NCBI RefSeq assembly: GCF_040605455.1 | Contig: NZ_JBEXCV010000121.1 | Span: forward strand, 1 to 27,770 | Source: Embleya sp040605455 | GTDB taxonomy: Bacteria > Actinomycetota > Actinomycetes > Streptomycetales > Streptomycetaceae | Direction of reading: 5' to 3' | Length of the DNA: 27,770 nucleotides | Shown: piece by piece, positions 8,341-15,539 of the stretch | Layout: every line of letters begins with the position of its first letter | How positions within the stretch are numbered: the stretch's first letter is position 1 | Translations under genes and position numbers: made by a program | The notes under the pieces: model-generated | Seen by the model: the letters and a program-made list of their open reading frames with translations, nothing else | What the model was told of the DNA's origin: nothing | Database searches by the model: none

Positions 8341-8375
8341 GCGGTCCCGGGCGGAATGCCGCCGCCCGGGACCGC
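8341..8375 (-). terminator. Strong hairpin between ramS-like and ramA-like genes
   Basis: A perfect 14-bp inverted repeat (8341-8354 with 8362-8375, GCGGTCCCGGGCGG) with a 7-nt loop lies between the precursor stop codon and the first exporter gene. A smaller 6-bp hairpin (8392-8397/8403-8408) lies just after the precursor. It probably acts as a partial terminator or mRNA 3'-end stabiliser, so that the precursor is made in excess of the exporter. Confidence 0.7.
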
Positions 8376-8420
8376 GTGGAACTCGTCACTTCGGGGAGGT
8401 CATCCCCGGGAGTGGGTGGG

Positions 8421-8543
8421 TCAGTTGCAGGTGACCAGGCTCAGGCTGCTGTTGCCGCACAGGAGCAGGCTGGCCCGGCTACCGCCACCGCCGAACTCGG
8501 GGGCCTCGTCGGTCTCCAGCGCCTGCAGGTCGAGAAGTGCCAT
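8421..8543 (-). CDS. ramS: SapB-like class III lanthipeptide precursor (RamS/AmfS)
   Basis: This 40-codon gene begins with MALLDLQALE, holding the LLDLQ leader motif that class III synthetases recognise, followed by an acidic stretch and a Gly-rich hinge (FGGGGS, residues 17-22). The C-terminal half carries two SxxSxxxC motifs: SRASLLLC (22-29) and SSLSLVTC (32-39), ending in Asn40. This is the architecture of the SapB precursor of Streptomyces coelicolor, with a few substitutions in the second motif and Asn for Asp between the motifs. An AGAGGA ribosome site precedes the ATG at a good distance. It lies between the synthetase and exporter genes. After Ser dehydration and Cys addition it should become a small amphipathic, surfactant-like peptide secreted at the aerial surface. 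Leader cleavage site and ring pattern cannot be read from DNA. Confidence 0.95.
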   Translation of the reverse strand: MALLDLQALETDEAPEFGGGGSRASLLLCGNSSLSLVTCN

Positions 8544-8591
8544 GATGATCGTTCCTCTCGGTAGTGGTGCTCGATCGTTCGCAATTGTGCG

Positions 8592-8614
8592 CCGGCCCCG
8601 AAACGCCGGGCCGG
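8592..8614 (-). promoter_or_regulatory. Stem-loop between ramC-like and ramS-like genes
   Basis: A 7-bp perfect stem CCGGCCC/GGGCCGG with a 9-nt loop lies in the 102-bp gap between synthetase and precursor. It may protect or separate the precursor mRNA from the long synthetase message, in line with the hairpin on the other side of the precursor gene. A dedicated precursor promoter in this gap is also possible. Confidence 0.4.
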
Positions 8615-8645
8615 TCTTGCTTCGATCCCCGTGAAGGAATCGGCT

Positions 8646-11243
8646 TCAGGGCCGCGGAGGCGGCGGGAGGAAGGGCAGTTGCACGGGTCGGTCGTGCAGG
8701 GCGCTGCCCAACGCGAGCAGGCAACCGGCGGTGCCGGTGCTCAGGTCCATCGACAGGCGCATCATCTGCTCACCGGCGAAAGCCAGTTGGCCCCGGTAGG
8801 GAACGGCGCCCCAGGACAGCGACTCGATCTGCCGACGGATGTCGTCCGGTTCGGTGCCGGGTCCGCCGGTGCTGGTGCGGCTCAGGTGCAGCACCATGCC
8901 CGCGGCACCGCGGAACAAGCCGGGCTGGGCGTAGAATTTGGCCTGCGCGGCGCGGACGATCTCGATGCGGGCCCGCTCGAACTCGGCGTCGGGGCCGTGC
9001 GCGAGGTAGTCGTCGAGGACCATCCCGATGCCCACGCTGCCCGCGCCCAGGTAGGGCATCGTGCGGTTACCCTCGTCGACCTGGAGGGTGCCGCCGACCG
9101 CGACCACACAGCGGGCCAGGTCGGCCCGCAGCGCTTCGGCGGCTGCGTCCAACAGGCCCACGTCGCCCGACCGTTCGTACAGTCGCAGGTAGAGCAGCGC
9201 GCTGCCGGTGGCGCCGTGCAGCAACCCGGCCCGGGCCGGTGCGGGGCCCGTGCGGGCACGGTCGGCGAGCTGCTCGGCGCAGGCCGACGCGTGGGTGTGC
9301 AGGCCGTGTTCCCCGGTGGAGGAGGCCAGCGCGTCCAGGGCCAGGCCGAGGCCGGCGAGTCCGCTGTGCAGGTCGGATCCCAGCGTGCGCCGGTCCTGCG
9401 CGAGGATCGTGTCGACCAGGTCCAGGGCCCGTTCCCGGTGGCCGAGTCGGTCCAGCGTCCAGGCGACGCCGGACAGGCCGTCGTAAAAGCCGATCGGGTT
9501 GCCGGAGGGCAGGTTCTCGGTGCTGCGCAGCAGCCATTCCTCGGCTGCCGGGAGCGGCTCGGCACCGGTCTCGGCCAGCGCGTACAGCACGCCGGCCGCA
9601 CCGTATCCGAAGTTCGCGCCTCCGCCGGGCACGGCGAACTGGGCGATGTCACCCGGGAAACAGCGGTCCTCACGGTCCGCGGTGGCGGACGCGTGGATCG
9701 CGCGGGCCATCGAGTCGCGGCTGTTCGGCCAGTCGTCGAGGTCTACCGGGAGGTACGCGTGCGTCGGCCCTGGCCGACTCGGTGCCGGCGCGGTGGCCTC
9801 CGGGACTTCCTGCCGGTGGTACCCGCGCAGGATCTCCTCGACTGCCGCGTCCAGCCAACCTGCCGGGATCGGGAACTGCTCGGCGGCGATGTGGGCAAGG
9901 TGCCGCGCCTTGTTCCGATCCAGCGTGAAGAGGCTGGTCAGCGGCAGAAACAGGGCGATCCGCAGGCAGGCGAGGGCGTAGCGGTCCACGTCGGTGCCGC
10001 GCCGGTCGCGCGGGGCGACGAAGCCGGGATTGGCGACCACCTGTCGCGCGCTCTCGTCATCGACGGCGGCGGCCTCGAAGTCGAGCAGCGTAACCGCGCT
10101 CTCGTCCTCGGACATCATGATGTTGAACAGGTGCAGGTCGTTGAAGATCACGCCGCGGGCATGGATTTGCGCGATCGCGTTCTCCACGAGTGTGTACACG
10201 CGCATTGCCCACTGGGTGTACTCGGCCAGGCGCTCGGCCGAGGGGTCCGTCTCGATCAGCGGATGCCGGTGGGCGAAGAATGTGTTCAGCGGGCTGCCCT
10301 GGACGAACTCAAGTACCAGGAACCGGTGTTCGCCGAGGCTGAACCAGTCGTGCACCTCGGGTGTGCAGGCGAGCCCGCTCAGCCGGCGCAGCGCGTCGCG
10401 CTCGCGCTCCAGGCGGGTGACCGCGTCCGCGCCGTCCGCGGCGAGCCCGGCGTGCGGGCGGGCCTCTTTGAGGACGACCTGCTCGTCGGTGCGCAGATCC
10501 CGGCCGATGTAGACGCCGCCGCCGTTGGAGAAGTGCAGCGCGCGCTCGATCTTGTACGGGAGTTCGCCGACGGTGGTCGCGGAGCGGGCGGCCAGGTGCG
10601 GGCCCAGGAAGGCGGGCAGGTCGAGCCACGGCGGTAGCCGGAAGGTGGGCTCGCGGCGGTCGGGGACCAGCGTGCCGGTGTCGTCCTCGATCGCGGGACA
10701 CAGTTCGCCGCGCTCGTCGTGGCAGTTGCGTTCGGTGAAGCTGCCGTACCGCAGGTAGACCGGTCCCTCGCCCCAGCGCAGGTCGCTGAGGATGTACGGG
10801 CCGGGCTCGCCGGCCAACAGTGCGGCCAGGTCCGTCGCGATGCTCCGACACTGCCCGTCGTCGGTGGGGTAGACGGTGACGAACTTCCCGCTCCCGGCTC
10901 GTTCGGCGTACTTGGCGTTGCGGGTGTGCAGCAGGTACGGGCTCGGCATGCACTTGAAGGCGATGCCGCGCGGGACGCAGTAGTCCCAGACGGCGGCGAG
11001 CACCTTCTCGGCGTTTCCCAGGCACGCGGAGACGTGGATCTTCCATCCCTGGGCGGGCAGCGGGCACTCGACCGGTCGGAAGGCGAGCCAGTCGCCGGAG
11101 CTGTGCCGCCGCCAGCCGTCCGGGAGTTCGCGGCGCGTGGTCCGGTAGGACGCCGCCGGACCGCTCTCGTCCGTGCGGAGTCGGTGCGGCGCGTCGTAGA
11201 ACGTTCGATCGGCGTCGCAGTAGACCGCGTACCCCTTGTTCAT
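8646..11243 (-). CDS. ramC: Class III lanthipeptide synthetase LanKC (RamC/AmfT)
   Basis: The 865-residue enzyme has three parts. Residues 1 to about 225 match the phospho-Ser/Thr lyase region (WKIHVSACLGNAEKVL, SGKFVTVYPTDDGQCR, GPYILSDLRWGEGPVYLRYGSF). Residues about 226-500 form a Ser/Thr kinase: Gly-rich loop SNGGGVYIG, Lys259 in VLKE, catalytic Asp369 and Asn374 in FNDLHLFNIMM, and DFE at 388. Residues about 540-865 are a LanC-like cyclase (GLSGVAWTLDRLG, LHSGLAGLGLAL, LLHGATGSALLYLRL, GLFRGAAGMVLHL) without the Cys-Cys-His zinc set, as is usual for class III. The ATG at 11241-11243 has AGGAG before it; 24 further open codons upstream lack support. It should phosphorylate, eliminate and cyclise RamS. 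Confidence 0.95.
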   Translation of the reverse strand: MNKGYAVYCDADRTFYDAPHRLRTDESGPAASYRTTRRELPDGWRRHSSGDWLAFRPVECPLPAQGWKIHVSACLGNAEKVLAAVWDYCVPRGIAFKCMPSPYLLHTRNAKYAERAGSGKFVTVYPTDDGQCRSIATDLAALLAGEPGPYILSDLRWGEGPVYLRYGSFTERNCHDERGELCPAIEDDTGTLVPDRREPTFRLPPWLDLPAFLGPHLAARSATTVGELPYKIERALHFSNGGGVYIGRDLRTDEQVVLKEARPHAGLAADGADAVTRLERERDALRRLSGLACTPEVHDWFSLGEHRFLVLEFVQGSPLNTFFAHRHPLIETDPSAERLAEYTQWAMRVYTLVENAIAQIHARGVIFNDLHLFNIMMSEDESAVTLLDFEAAAVDDESARQVVANPGFVAPRDRRGTDVDRYALACLRIALFLPLTSLFTLDRNKARHLAHIAAEQFPIPAGWLDAAVEEILRGYHRQEVPEATAPAPSRPGPTHAYLPVDLDDWPNSRDSMARAIHASATADREDRCFPGDIAQFAVPGGGANFGYGAAGVLYALAETGAEPLPAAEEWLLRSTENLPSGNPIGFYDGLSGVAWTLDRLGHRERALDLVDTILAQDRRTLGSDLHSGLAGLGLALDALASSTGEHGLHTHASACAEQLADRARTGPAPARAGLLHGATGSALLYLRLYERSGDVGLLDAAAEALRADLARCVVAVGGTLQVDEGNRTMPYLGAGSVGIGMVLDDYLAHGPDAEFERARIEIVRAAQAKFYAQPGLFRGAAGMVLHLSRTSTGGPGTEPDDIRRQIESLSWGAVPYRGQLAFAGEQMMRLSMDLSTGTAGCLLALGSALHDRPVQLPFLPPPPRP

Positions 11244-11332
11244 CGCACTCCTATTCCCGTTGGCCGGGTGCCGTTGGGAACATTGCCGGCGAAGCGGAGC
11301 GGCCGGCAGTCGCAATCATCACGAAACCGCCA

Positions 11333-11374
11333 TGAGGAACGCACGGGTCCGCACGTGAGGAACTCACGGGTGCG
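11333..11374. promoter_or_regulatory. Pair of 19-bp direct repeats upstream of ramC-like gene (candidate RamR sites)
   Basis: TGAGGAACNCACGGGTNCG occurs twice, starting at 11333 and 11356, 17 of 19 positions identical and 23 bp apart (about two helical turns), 90-131 bp before the synthetase start codon. The second copy also contains a perfect dyad CGTGAG-GAA-CTCACG (11354-11368). Direct repeats with two-turn spacing just upstream of a target operon suit a NarL-type activator dimer. That RamR binds here is inference. Confidence 0.55.
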
Positions 11375-11445
11375 ACGGCCGCGTCGCAGGTCGGCGCACG
11401 GGTGTGCCCGTCGGCGCGGCATGTCGCAGGGCCCGGACGACCCCC

Positions 11446-11661
11446 ACGCTCAGCGGTCGTGTCGGCGATCGACCGGCGGGGCGTTGATCGTGGCGGGAGC
11501 GTGCGGGCAGCCCGGGGCAACTCGCGTGCACAGGCGGCGTGTCGCCGATTCGCGGGCGGGGCGCGACGGTGGTGGGAGCGTGCGGGCCTTGCGCAACTCC
11601 GTGCTCAGTGGTCGTGTTGCCGTTCGGCGGCGCGCGGCGGGGGCTTGCGGTGCTCAGTGAG
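11446..11661. repeat. Imperfect tandem repeats of about 75-80 bp
   Basis: A GTGCTCAGTGGTCGTGT-like segment recurs near 11446, 11526, 11601 and, partly, 11650. A second block GGGAGCGTGCGGGC followed by GCAACTC recurs in the first two units (about 11495-11523 and 11574-11599). Units are 80 and 75 bp, the last is cut short, and the array runs into the stop codon of the pxpC gene. The region lies between the synthetase promoter and the end of pxpC. It is not CRISPR-like (few, diverged copies, no uniform spacers). Confidence 0.6.
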
Positions 11662-12523
11662 CCGTGACGGTGAAGCGGACCGGAGTGCCGGGGATCGCCT
11701 GGGCGGCGTGGGCGAGGTGTTCCTCGGGGACCACGCCGATCACCGGGTAGCCGCCGGTGACCGGGTGGTCGGCCAGGAAGAGCACCGGGCGGCCGTCCGG
11801 GGGCACCTGCACCGCACCCAACACCATGCCCTCGCTAGGTAGTTCGCCCGTTCGCGCCCAGCTCAGCGCGGGCCCCTCGGTGCGCAGTCCGATCCGATTG
11901 CTCGCCGAGGCCACCGTGTAGCGCGCGGCGCCGAGCGAGGCCGGGGTGTCGGGGGTGAACCAGTCCTGGCGCGGGCCGAGGACCAACGGCAGCACGAGTT
12001 CGGTGGGTGGTCCCGGCCGACGGGACACGTCCGCGTCCGGCGGGGTGGGGCCGGTCGGCTCACCCAGCGCGAGCACGTCACGGTCGGCCAGCGGCGCCGG
12101 CCCCAGCCCGGAGAGCAGGTCCGTGGACCGGCTGCCCAGGACCGGCTCGACCGCCACGCCGCCGGAGAAGGCCAGGTAGCCGCGCAGGCCGGCGGTGGCC
12201 GGGCCGACGTCGAGCACGGCGCCGGCCGGGATCCGGATCGCCGCGCCCCACGCCACCGGGCGGCCCTGTACCCGGACCGCGCAGGGTGCGCCGACCACTG
12301 CGGCCACGGTGGTCGCGCGCACCCGCACGGCGGTGCCGGTCAGAGTGGTCTCCAGGGTCGCCGCGTCGGGCGGATTGCCGACCAGGCGATTGGCCAGCCG
12401 GTGCGCGGGTTGGTCCAGCGCGCCGGAGCGGGGCACGCCCAAGTGCGCGAACCCGGCTCGGCCCAGGTCCTGCACGGTGGTCAGGGCGCCGGCCCGGACC
12501 ACCTCGACCGCGCGCGTGTTCAT
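11654..12523 (-). CDS. pxpC: 5-oxoprolinase subunit PxpC (KipA / biotin-dependent carboxylase-like)
   Basis: The 289-residue protein starts with VEVVRAGALTTVQDLGRAGFAHLGVPRSGALD, the hallmark N-terminus of the KipA/PxpC family, and has LRGYLAFSGGVAVEPVLGSRSTDL, RIGLRTEGPAL, PSEGMVLGAVQVPPDGRPVLFLADHPVTGGYPVIGVV, all conserved family blocks. Length is near the low end of normal. Its ATG overlaps the stop codon of pxpB (ATGA), so translation is coupled. PxpA, PxpB and PxpC together hydrolyse 5-oxoproline to glutamate with ATP in the cytoplasm. It is the last gene of the minus-strand operon. Confidence 0.93.
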   Translation of the reverse strand: MNTRAVEVVRAGALTTVQDLGRAGFAHLGVPRSGALDQPAHRLANRLVGNPPDAATLETTLTGTAVRVRATTVAAVVGAPCAVRVQGRPVAWGAAIRIPAGAVLDVGPATAGLRGYLAFSGGVAVEPVLGSRSTDLLSGLGPAPLADRDVLALGEPTGPTPPDADVSRRPGPPTELVLPLVLGPRQDWFTPDTPASLGAARYTVASASNRIGLRTEGPALSWARTGELPSEGMVLGAVQVPPDGRPVLFLADHPVTGGYPVIGVVPEEHLAHAAQAIPGTPVRFTVTAH

Positions 12524-13137
12524 CGGCCCTCCTGCACGAAGTGCACCCGCACGCCCGGTGCGAACAAGGCCGCGGGCTCTCGGGCGGCGTCCCACAACAC
12601 CGCGTCGGTGCTGCCGACCAGCTGCCAACCGCCGGGCGAGGAGCGCGGGTACACGCCCGCGTATTCGCCGGCCAGTCCCAGCGAGCCCACCGGCACGGCG
12701 GTACGCGGGGTGGCCCGGCGGGCCAGGTGGTAGCGCGCGGGCAGGCCGGTGAGGTAGCCGAATCCGGGTGCGAAGCCGCAGAAGGCGACCCGGAAGGCGA
12801 CCCCGCCGATGATCTCGGGGACGCGCTCGACCGGCACCTGCCACAGGCCGGCCACCTCGGCCAGATCCGGCCCGTCGTAGCGGACCGCGATCTCGATCCG
12901 CTCGCCCGCCTCGGCGGACAGCGGCGGGATGCGCCAACGGGGGACGTCGGCGGCCAGCGCGGCGGGATCCGCGAGCCCGTCCAGCAGCACGGTGCGGGCG
13001 GCCGGGACGATCTCGCGAACCGTCGGCAGGGTTCCCGCGGCGCGTCGGCGCAGCAGTTCGGCGTGTAGAGCCTCGGCCCGGTCGGCGTTGTCCACCTCCA
13101 GGAGCAGCGCGTGTCGGCCCACCGGCAGGGCCCTCAC
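12520..13137 (-). CDS. pxpB: 5-oxoprolinase subunit PxpB (KipI-like, allophanate hydrolase subunit 1 fold)
   Basis: The 205-residue product shows the KipI/PxpB pattern: an N-terminal region on which ALHAELLRR and the REIVPAARTVLLDG strand follow, IEIAVRYDGPDLAEVA, FRVAFCGFAPGFGYLTGLP, PRTAVPVGSLGLAGEYAGVYPRSSPGGWQLVG. I chose the GTG at 13135-13137, which overlaps the pxpA stop codon (GTGA); the open frame extends further upstream only inside pxpA. It forms a complex with PxpC and acts with PxpA in 5-oxoproline hydrolysis. In Bacillus the homologue KipI also inhibits a sporulation kinase, but nothing here suggests that role. Confidence 0.92.
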   Translation of the reverse strand: MRALPVGRHALLLEVDNADRAEALHAELLRRRAAGTLPTVREIVPAARTVLLDGLADPAALAADVPRWRIPPLSAEAGERIEIAVRYDGPDLAEVAGLWQVPVERVPEIIGGVAFRVAFCGFAPGFGYLTGLPARYHLARRATPRTAVPVGSLGLAGEYAGVYPRSSPGGWQLVGSTDAVLWDAAREPAALFAPGVRVHFVQEGR

Positions 13138-13898
13138 GCGAACGGCTCCAGGGACACGTCGGCGGCCAGCAGCGCGCGGCGGATCCGCAGCGCCAGCTCG
13201 GCCGCGCCCGGGGTGTCGCCGTGCAGACACAGTGACCGGGCAGAGACGGCGACCCGCTCTCCCGTGATGGCGACGACGGCGCCCTCACGGGCCATCGTCA
13301 GCGAGCGGGACACGACCCGGTCGCCGTCCTCGACGACGGCTCCGGGCTCCCCGCGCGGCACCAGGGTGCCCTGCGCGGTGTACGCGCGGTCCGCGAACGC
13401 CTCGCGTACGCAAGGCAGTCCGGCGGACTCGGCGGCTTCGAGCAGGCGCGAGCCGGGCAGCCCCAGGATCGGCAGCGCATCGTCGGCCAGGAGCACGCCG
13501 GCGACCACCGCGCCGGCCTGGTCCACGTCCCACACCGTGCGGTTGTACAGCGCGCCGTGCGGCTTGACATAGGCCACCCGGGCGCCGGCGGCCCGCGCGA
13601 AGACCCCCAACGCACCGATCTGGTACGCGATTTCGGCGGCCAGCTCGGCGGCGGGCACGTCCATCGCGCGGCGGCCGAAGCCGGCCAGGTCGCGGTAGGA
13701 GACCTGCGCGCCGATCCGCACGTCGCGCTCGGCGGCCAGATCGCAGACCCGACGCATCGTGGCCGGATCCCCGGCGTGGAATCCGCACGCGACGTTGGCA
13801 CTGGTCACCACGGACAGCAGCGCCTCGTCGTCGGTCAGCGTCCAGCGGCCGAAGCCCTCGCCCAGGTCGGCGTTGAGGTCGATCACGGTGGTGTTCAT
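13134..13898 (-). CDS. pxpA: 5-oxoprolinase subunit PxpA (LamB/YcsF family)
   Basis: The 254-residue protein has the family signatures IDLNADLGEGFGRW near the N-terminus, SANVACGFHAGDP, IGAQVSYRDLAGFGRR, VKPHGALYN, FADRAY...LVPRGEPGAV and LCLHGDTPGA, with the conserved Asp, Glu and His residues intact. Its ATG overlaps the stop of the upstream GntR gene (ATGA) and a further upstream ATG at 13937 would lie within that gene. It is the hydrolase-side subunit of the ATP-dependent 5-oxoprolinase. Its position in an operon with pxpB and pxpC, divergent from pcp, ties it to pyroglutamate salvage. Confidence 0.95.
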   Translation of the reverse strand: MNTTVIDLNADLGEGFGRWTLTDDEALLSVVTSANVACGFHAGDPATMRRVCDLAAERDVRIGAQVSYRDLAGFGRRAMDVPAAELAAEIAYQIGALGVFARAAGARVAYVKPHGALYNRTVWDVDQAGAVVAGVLLADDALPILGLPGSRLLEAAESAGLPCVREAFADRAYTAQGTLVPRGEPGAVVEDGDRVVSRSLTMAREGAVVAITGERVAVSARSLCLHGDTPGAAELALRIRRALLAADVSLEPFA

Positions 13899-14617
13899 GC
13901 GCCGTCCATGCGCATCGCGGTGCAGATCATCTCGCACGCGTCGTCCAGGTAGCGCTCCAGCACCAGCGCCGCGCCGGCGGTGTCGCCGGCCGCGATCAGG
14001 TCGACGATCCGCCGGTTGCGACGCAGGAACGGTTCGTGCAGCGCGCGGGCCGAGGGCATGGCCAGGAAGGCCAGCCGCAGCTCGGCGATCAGCCGGGTCA
14101 TGTACTCGTCCAGGCGCGGGCTGCCCGCCAGGGCGACCAGGGCGCGGTGGAAGCGCAGGTCGGCGGTGCCGACCTCGGGCCAGTCGCCGGCACCGGCCGC
14201 CGCCTCGCCGCCGGTGACCGCCGCGTGCAGTGCGGCGAGGCGCTCGGGGGTGGCCGTGGCGGCGGCCCGCAGGCCGGTGTCCTCCAGGGCCCGGCGGACC
14301 GCGTAGATGTCGGTGACGTCGTCGGGGTCGAGCATGCGGACGAAGACGCCGCGATTCATCTCGTGCACGACCAGGCGACCGTCGACCAGCGTGCGGAACG
14401 CCTCGCGCAGCGTGTTGCGGGAGACACCGAGGGCGGCGCCCAGGGCCTGTTCGGAGAGTCTGGTGCCGGGCGGCAGCGCGCCGTCGGCGATGCGATCCCG
14501 CAGCACCTCGGCTACGCGCTGTGCGGTGCCCGAGCGTCCGAGCAGGTCGCGATCGGCGGCAAGGCGTCCGAGCGTGTCGTCGGCAGAAGGCCGGGCGAGG
14601 TCGACGTCTTGGCCCAT
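13895..14617 (-). CDS. GntR-family (FadR/FCD) transcriptional regulator of the pyroglutamate locus
   Basis: The 240-residue protein has an N-terminal winged HTH (VAEVLRDRIADGALPPGTRLSEQALGAALGVSRNTLREAFRTLVDGRLVVHEMNRGVFV) and a C-terminal helical FCD ligand domain (DIYAVRRALEDTGLRAA, DLRFHRALVALAGSPRLDEYM). Two positions that are usually metal-binding His in FCD domains read Asn (FLRRNRRI) and Tyr (LERYLDDA), so ligand sensing may not be metal-dependent. I chose the ATG at 14615-14617 with GGGGA before it over an ATG 19 codons upstream. It is first in the pxpABC operon and divergent from the DUF969 gene. It probably senses 5-oxoproline or a related acid (inference). Confidence 0.9.
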   Translation of the reverse strand: MGQDVDLARPSADDTLGRLAADRDLLGRSGTAQRVAEVLRDRIADGALPPGTRLSEQALGAALGVSRNTLREAFRTLVDGRLVVHEMNRGVFVRMLDPDDVTDIYAVRRALEDTGLRAAATATPERLAALHAAVTGGEAAAGAGDWPEVGTADLRFHRALVALAGSPRLDEYMTRLIAELRLAFLAMPSARALHEPFLRRNRRIVDLIAAGDTAGAALVLERYLDDACEMICTAMRMDGA

Positions 14618-14679
14618 GTGGGGTCCCCCAGAGTGCGACGAGCGGTGCGGGAGGAGTGGATCATGTTGCCGCACCGTTC

Positions 14680-14707
14680 ACAAGGTCTTGTGGGATTGTT
14701 CAACAAT
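14680..14707. promoter_or_regulatory. Twin palindromes in the divergent gntR/DUF969 promoter (candidate GntR operators)
   Basis: ATTGTT-C-AACAAT (14695-14707) is a perfect 13-bp palindrome, and ACAAG-GT-CTTGT (14680-14691) is a second one immediately beside it. The TTGTNNNACAA core is the form typically bound by FadR/FCD-type GntR regulators. The site is 63-90 bp from both start codons, where it could control both arms of the locus. Confidence 0.72.
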
Positions 14708-14771
14708 AGCTTAGCCTCCTCGGCACCTCCTCGTCCCCCTGTTCGAGGACCCGAGCGTGGAAGGCTGCGCA

Positions 14772-15539
14772 ATGATTGTGCTCCTCGGCGTCCTGCTGGT
14801 GATCGTAGGGTTCGCCACTCGACGCAACCCCCTGCTGGTGGTCGGTGTCTCCGGCGTGGCCACAGGCCTGCTCGGTGACCTGTCACCACGCGAAGTGCTC
14901 GCCGCCTTCGGCAACGGCTTCGCCTCCAGCCGAGGCGTGACGATCTTCGCGATCACCCTGCCGGTGATCGGGCTCCTGGAACGCAACGGTCTTCAGGAGC
15001 AGGCCCGGACCCTGATCGCGCGGTTCGCCAAGCTCACCACCGGGCGCTTCCTGGTGTTGTACCTGGGCCTGCGTCAACTCACCGCCGCCGTCGGCCTGGT
15101 CAGCCTGGGCGGACCGGCCCAGACGGTACGCCCGCTGGTGGTCCCGATGGCCGAGGGCGCCGCCGAGCGCAGCCACGGGCTGCTCCCGGACAAGACCCGG
15201 GAGAAGATTCGTTCGCATGCCGCAGGCGCCGACAACGTCGGCCTGTTCTTCGGCGAGGACTGCTTCCTGGCGGTCGGCTCGATCCTGCTGATCACCGGCT
15301 TCGTGAACACCACGTACCACCAGCACATCGAGCCGCTGCACGTGGCGCTGTGGGCGATTCCCACCGCCGTCTTCGCGTTCCTCATCCACGGGGGCCGACT
15401 GCTGCGCCTGGACCGCACGTTGGCCCGCGAGTTCGCGGCGGTCGCCGCCGCCGGGCCGGTCGCCGAAGCCGCCGCCGCATCCGCCGTCGCGGGTCCCGCC
15501 GCCGGCGCCGTTGCCGTTGCCGAGGGGAAGCTCAAGTGA
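14772..15539 (+). CDS. DUF969 family membrane protein, putative pyroglutamate-linked permease subunit
   Basis: The 255-residue protein is strongly hydrophobic, with about five to six membrane segments (first IVLLGVLLVIVGFATR, then LLVVGVSGVATGLLGDL, FLVLYLGLRQLTAAVGLVSLGG, SILLITGFVNTTYHQ, LHVALWAIPTAVFAFLIHGG). It matches what I know of DUF969 (KTREKIRSHAAGADNVGLFFGEDCFLAVGSILLI), and ends in an Ala-rich tail. I chose the ATG at 14772, 6 nt after GGAAGG; a GTG five codons upstream is possible. It overlaps the DUF979 gene by 4 nt (GTGA). DUF969 and DUF979 genes recur beside pcp, which suggests a two-protein transporter for pyroglutamate or pyroglutamyl peptides; this is not proven. Confidence 0.82.
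   Translation: MIVLLGVLLVIVGFATRRNPLLVVGVSGVATGLLGDLSPREVLAAFGNGFASSRGVTIFAITLPVIGLLERNGLQEQARTLIARFAKLTTGRFLVLYLGLRQLTAAVGLVSLGGPAQTVRPLVVPMAEGAAERSHGLLPDKTREKIRSHAAGADNVGLFFGEDCFLAVGSILLITGFVNTTYHQHIEPLHVALWAIPTAVFAFLIHGGRLLRLDRTLAREFAAVAAAGPVAEAAAASAVAGPAAGAVAVAEGKLK

Noticed and set aside
11244..11315. N-terminal extension of the LanKC synthetase by 24 codons
   Set aside because: The MNKGYAVYCD start has AGGAG before it and matches where the family begins; the extension is Arg-rich promoter sequence.
11446..11661. Possible CRISPR array
   Set aside because: Only three to four diverged units of unequal length with no uniform spacers; better described as imperfect tandem repeats.
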